Part shown: positions 62,168-64,000 of the stretch, piece by piece
How the letters are laid out: the number at the start of each line of letters is the position of its first letter
How positions within the stretch are numbered: position 1 is the first letter of the stretch
NCBI GenBank assembly: GCA_965216515.1
Contig: OZ244173.1
Coordinates: 3,100,001 to 3,164,000, forward strand
Direction: 5' to 3'
Length of the DNA stretch: 64,000 bases
Source: CAXMRP01 sp965216515
GTDB lineage: Bacteria > Pseudomonadota > Alphaproteobacteria > Rhizobiales > Afifellaceae
The notes under the pieces: model-generated
The model's database searches: none
What the model was told of the DNA's origin: nothing
The model's input: the letters and a program-made list of their open reading frames with translations, nothing else
Translations under genes and position numbers: made by a program

Positions 62168-63048
62168 CAGTAGTGCACCCGCCGCTCGATGTAGCGGAAC
62201 TGGACGATGGTCAGTATTCCGACGACGACGAGCAGGATGACCGACTGCGCCGCGGACGAGCCCAGGTCCTGCCCGACAAATCCGTCCGAATAGACCTTGT
62301 AGACGAGGATCGTCGTCGCCTGTTGCGGGCCGCCCGACGTGATTGTGTGGATCACACCGAATGTCTCGAAGAAGGCATAGACGATATTGACGACGAGCAG
62401 GAAAAACGTGGTCGGTGACAGCAGCGGGAAGACGATGGTCCAGAAGCGTTTCCAGAAATGCGCGCCGTCGATCGCGGCCGCCTCTATGACGCTGCGGGGT
62501 ATCGCCTGCAGGCCGGCCAGGAAAAACAGGAAATTGTAGCTGATCCGGCCCCACGACGAGGCAATGACCACCAGCCCCATGGCCTCGCCGGCATTGAGAA
62601 CATGGTTCCAGCTGTAGCCGAGTTGCTCCAGATACCAGGTGACGATACCGACCCTGGTATTGAACATGAACATCCACAATACGCCCGCCACGGCCGGCGC
62701 CACCGCATAGGGCCAGATGAGTAGTGTCCGGTAGGTTCCCGATCCCTTGATCAGCCGGTCGGCCAGCACCGCCAGCCAAAGCGCGAAGCCCATCGACACC
62801 AGCGTGACCAGAACGGAGAATATGGCGGTCGTCCAGAACGACGATCTATAGAATTTGTCGGACAGGAGAAATTCGAAATTGCCCCAGCCGACAAACTGGG
62901 ATTTCAGGCCGAACGGGTCGGGGATGAACAGCGACTGGTAAACGGCCTGCCACGCCGGCCAGAAAAAAAACACGGCGGTAACCGCCACTTGAGGCGCCAG
63001 AAGCAGCAAGGGCAGCATCCAGCCCTTGAAGGTGACCTGTTTTTCCAT
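62167..63048 (-). CDS. ugpA: ABC transporter permease UgpA
   Basis: A 293-residue six-helix permease closely resembling UgpA of the sn-glycerol-3-phosphate importer. Telling strings are 'YQSLFIPDPFGLKSQFVG', 'LLIWPYAVAPAVAGVLW' and the EAA loop 'VIEAAAIDGAHFWKRFW'. The ATG at 63048 lies 64 bases after the receptor stop. Import would supply phosphate and carbon; related systems carry glycerophosphocholine. Confidence 0.9.
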   Translation of the reverse strand: MEKQVTFKGWMLPLLLLAPQVAVTAVFFFWPAWQAVYQSLFIPDPFGLKSQFVGWGNFEFLLSDKFYRSSFWTTAIFSVLVTLVSMGFALWLAVLADRLIKGSGTYRTLLIWPYAVAPAVAGVLWMFMFNTRVGIVTWYLEQLGYSWNHVLNAGEAMGLVVIASSWGRISYNFLFFLAGLQAIPRSVIEAAAIDGAHFWKRFWTIVFPLLSPTTFFLLVVNIVYAFFETFGVIHTITSGGPQQATTILVYKVYSDGFVGQDLGSSAAQSVILLVVVGILTIVQFRYIERRVHY

Positions 63049-63111
63049 CGTCGCCCCGGTCGGCCGCCCCGCAAGAGCCGGGGCGACCGGATTTGAACGG
63101 CGCGTGGCCGA

Positions 63112-64000
63112 CTATCGGTTCGCCTGCTCGAACCGGCGAAGCAGCTTGTTGCCTCGCTCAACCGCGCTGTTAAGAGCGTCCTGTGCCGTCTTGTCGCCGG
63201 ACCACACCGCTTCCAGTTCTTCGTCGATGATACCGCGAATCTGGTCGAAGGATCCCAGGCGCAGCCCCTTGGAGTTCGCCGTCGGCTGCTTGGCGGTCAT
63301 CTGGATCACCGCAATGTCGGTGCCGGGTTTTTCCTCATAGAAGCCCTGCTGACGCGTCAGGTCGCCGGCCGCGGTCGTGATCGGAAGATAACCCGTATCC
63401 TGGTGCCACTTCGCCTGGATTTCCGATGTCGAAAGGAAGTTCAGAAAGGCGGCGACGCCCTTGTATTCCATCGAATCCTTACCGGCCATGACCCAAAGCG
63501 AGGCCCCGCCGATGATCGTGTTCTGCGGTGCGCCGTCCACGCCCTCCCAATATGGCAGGGGCCGAACCGCGAAATCGAACTGGGCTTCCGAACTTATCCC
63601 GGCATAGCCCGCCGAGCTCTCCGTAAACAGAGCGCACTCTCCGGCTCGGAAGTTCGCGCCGCCCTCGTTCCGGCGGCCCGTGTAGACGAATTTCCCGTCC
63701 TTTGCCCAATCGCCCATGGTCTGGATATGCTGAACCTGAACAGGGCCGTTGAAGGCCAGTTCGGTGTCGAGCCCCGCAAACCCGTTGTCTTTCGTGGCGA
63801 ACGGTACGTTGTGATAGGCGGAGAAGTTTTCCAGGTGAATCCAGCTTTGCCATGCCGTGACCAGCGGGCAAGTGTGCCCGGCCGATTTCAGCTGCGCCAG
63901 AACCTCGCCGACCTTTTGCCATGTCGACAGATCGATATCGGGATCGATGCCTGCGCCTTCAAACGCGTCGCGATTGACCCAAAGCACTGGTGTCGATGAG
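63112..64000 (-). CDS. ugpB: Glycerol-3-phosphate ABC receptor UgpB (N-terminus beyond window)
   Basis: The C-terminal 295 or so residues of a periplasmic receptor whose start lies beyond the right edge. The first codons visible read 'SSTPVLWVNRDAF', a segment typical of UgpB. 'GECALFTESSAGYAGI' and 'NTIIGGASLWVMAG' belong to the ligand cleft. It is followed by ugpA, ugpE and ugpC in the classical order. Only the C-terminal part can be judged, and it appears intact. Confidence 0.88.
   Translation of the reverse strand, partial: SSTPVLWVNRDAFEGAGIDPDIDLSTWQKVGEVLAQLKSAGHTCPLVTAWQSWIHLENFSAYHNVPFATKDNGFAGLDTELAFNGPVQVQHIQTMGDWAKDGKFVYTGRRNEGGANFRAGECALFTESSAGYAGISSEAQFDFAVRPLPYWEGVDGAPQNTIIGGASLWVMAGKDSMEYKGVAAFLNFLSTSEIQAKWHQDTGYLPITTAAGDLTRQQGFYEEKPGTDIAVIQMTAKQPTANSKGLRLGSFDQIRGIIDEELEAVWSGDKTAQDALNSAVERGNKLLRRFEQANR

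Noticed and set aside
61322..62779. A longer version of ugpE extending upstream of 62167
   Set aside because: The added N-terminus reads through ugpA antisense-like frame and lacks membrane character; the ATG at 62167 forms a normal stop/start overlap.

Overview
The window is a high-GC bacterial chromosome segment with tightly packed operons. It has many TRAP and ABC solute transporters, LacI-type regulators, hexuronate and other sugar-acid catabolic genes, and an Anbu (bacterial proteasome-like) operon. Together these point to an alphaproteobacterium of the Rhodospirillales/Rhizobiales kind living on diverse plant- or algae-derived carbohydrates. That assignment is an inference from gene content and base composition. 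I see no rRNA, tRNA, CRISPR array or intact insertion sequence.

Left part (1-8 kb): a family-5 (Dpp/Opp-type) ABC importer operon (binding protein, two permeases, a fused double ATPase) ends with its own LacI-type regulator. The promoter has a TTGACA box with a LacI-type palindrome in the -35/-10 spacer. A lone, AT-richer glycosyltransferase-like gene follows.

8-24 kb: two divergent catabolic arms flank a LacI regulator with a perfect ATGAGAACGTTCTCAT operator. The leftward arm encodes a TRAP transporter, a DUF6807 protein, an FAH-family hydrolase, an APH-fold kinase, an enolase paralogue with altered active-site residues, and a D-2-hydroxyacid dehydrogenase. The rightward arm encodes UxuA, two Gfo/Idh/MocA oxidoreductases, UxaC and UxuB, the glucuronate to 2-keto-3-deoxygluconate route. 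It ends against a scar in which a LysR gene and a divergent MFS gene have both lost their N-terminal parts.

24-37.6 kb: mostly single genes. They are a Sel1-repeat/peptidoglycan-binding protein, a proline-rich DM13-like membrane protein, an acylpyruvase-type FAH protein, a cation/proton antiporter, an acyl-CoA dehydrogenase, a GH116 glucosidase, a MauG-type dihaem peroxidase, a small Sel1 protein, a divergent NagB-like protein and a ChbG/YdjC deacetylase closed by a strong terminator.

37.6-52.4 kb: a second TRAP transporter is divergent from a tightly coupled operon. That operon encodes a PfkB kinase very like sulfofructose kinase YihV, a LacD/YihT-type aldolase, a fucose-isomerase-family protein, a Gfo/Idh protein and a dehydrogenase resembling sulfolactate dehydrogenase. 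A threonine-synthase-like PLP enzyme, a sulfatase, an HpcH/HpaI aldolase and an orphan molybdenum hydroxylase large subunit follow. I read this as a candidate variant sulfosugar (or related ketose) catabolic island, which is the most interesting system in the window.

52.5-64 kb: the Anbu operon (permuted ATP-grasp, alpha-E, transglutaminase, Anbu peptidase). Convergent to it are a Lon-family protease with a universal-stress-like partner, then a ugpBAEC glycerol-3-phosphate-type ABC importer that runs off the right edge.
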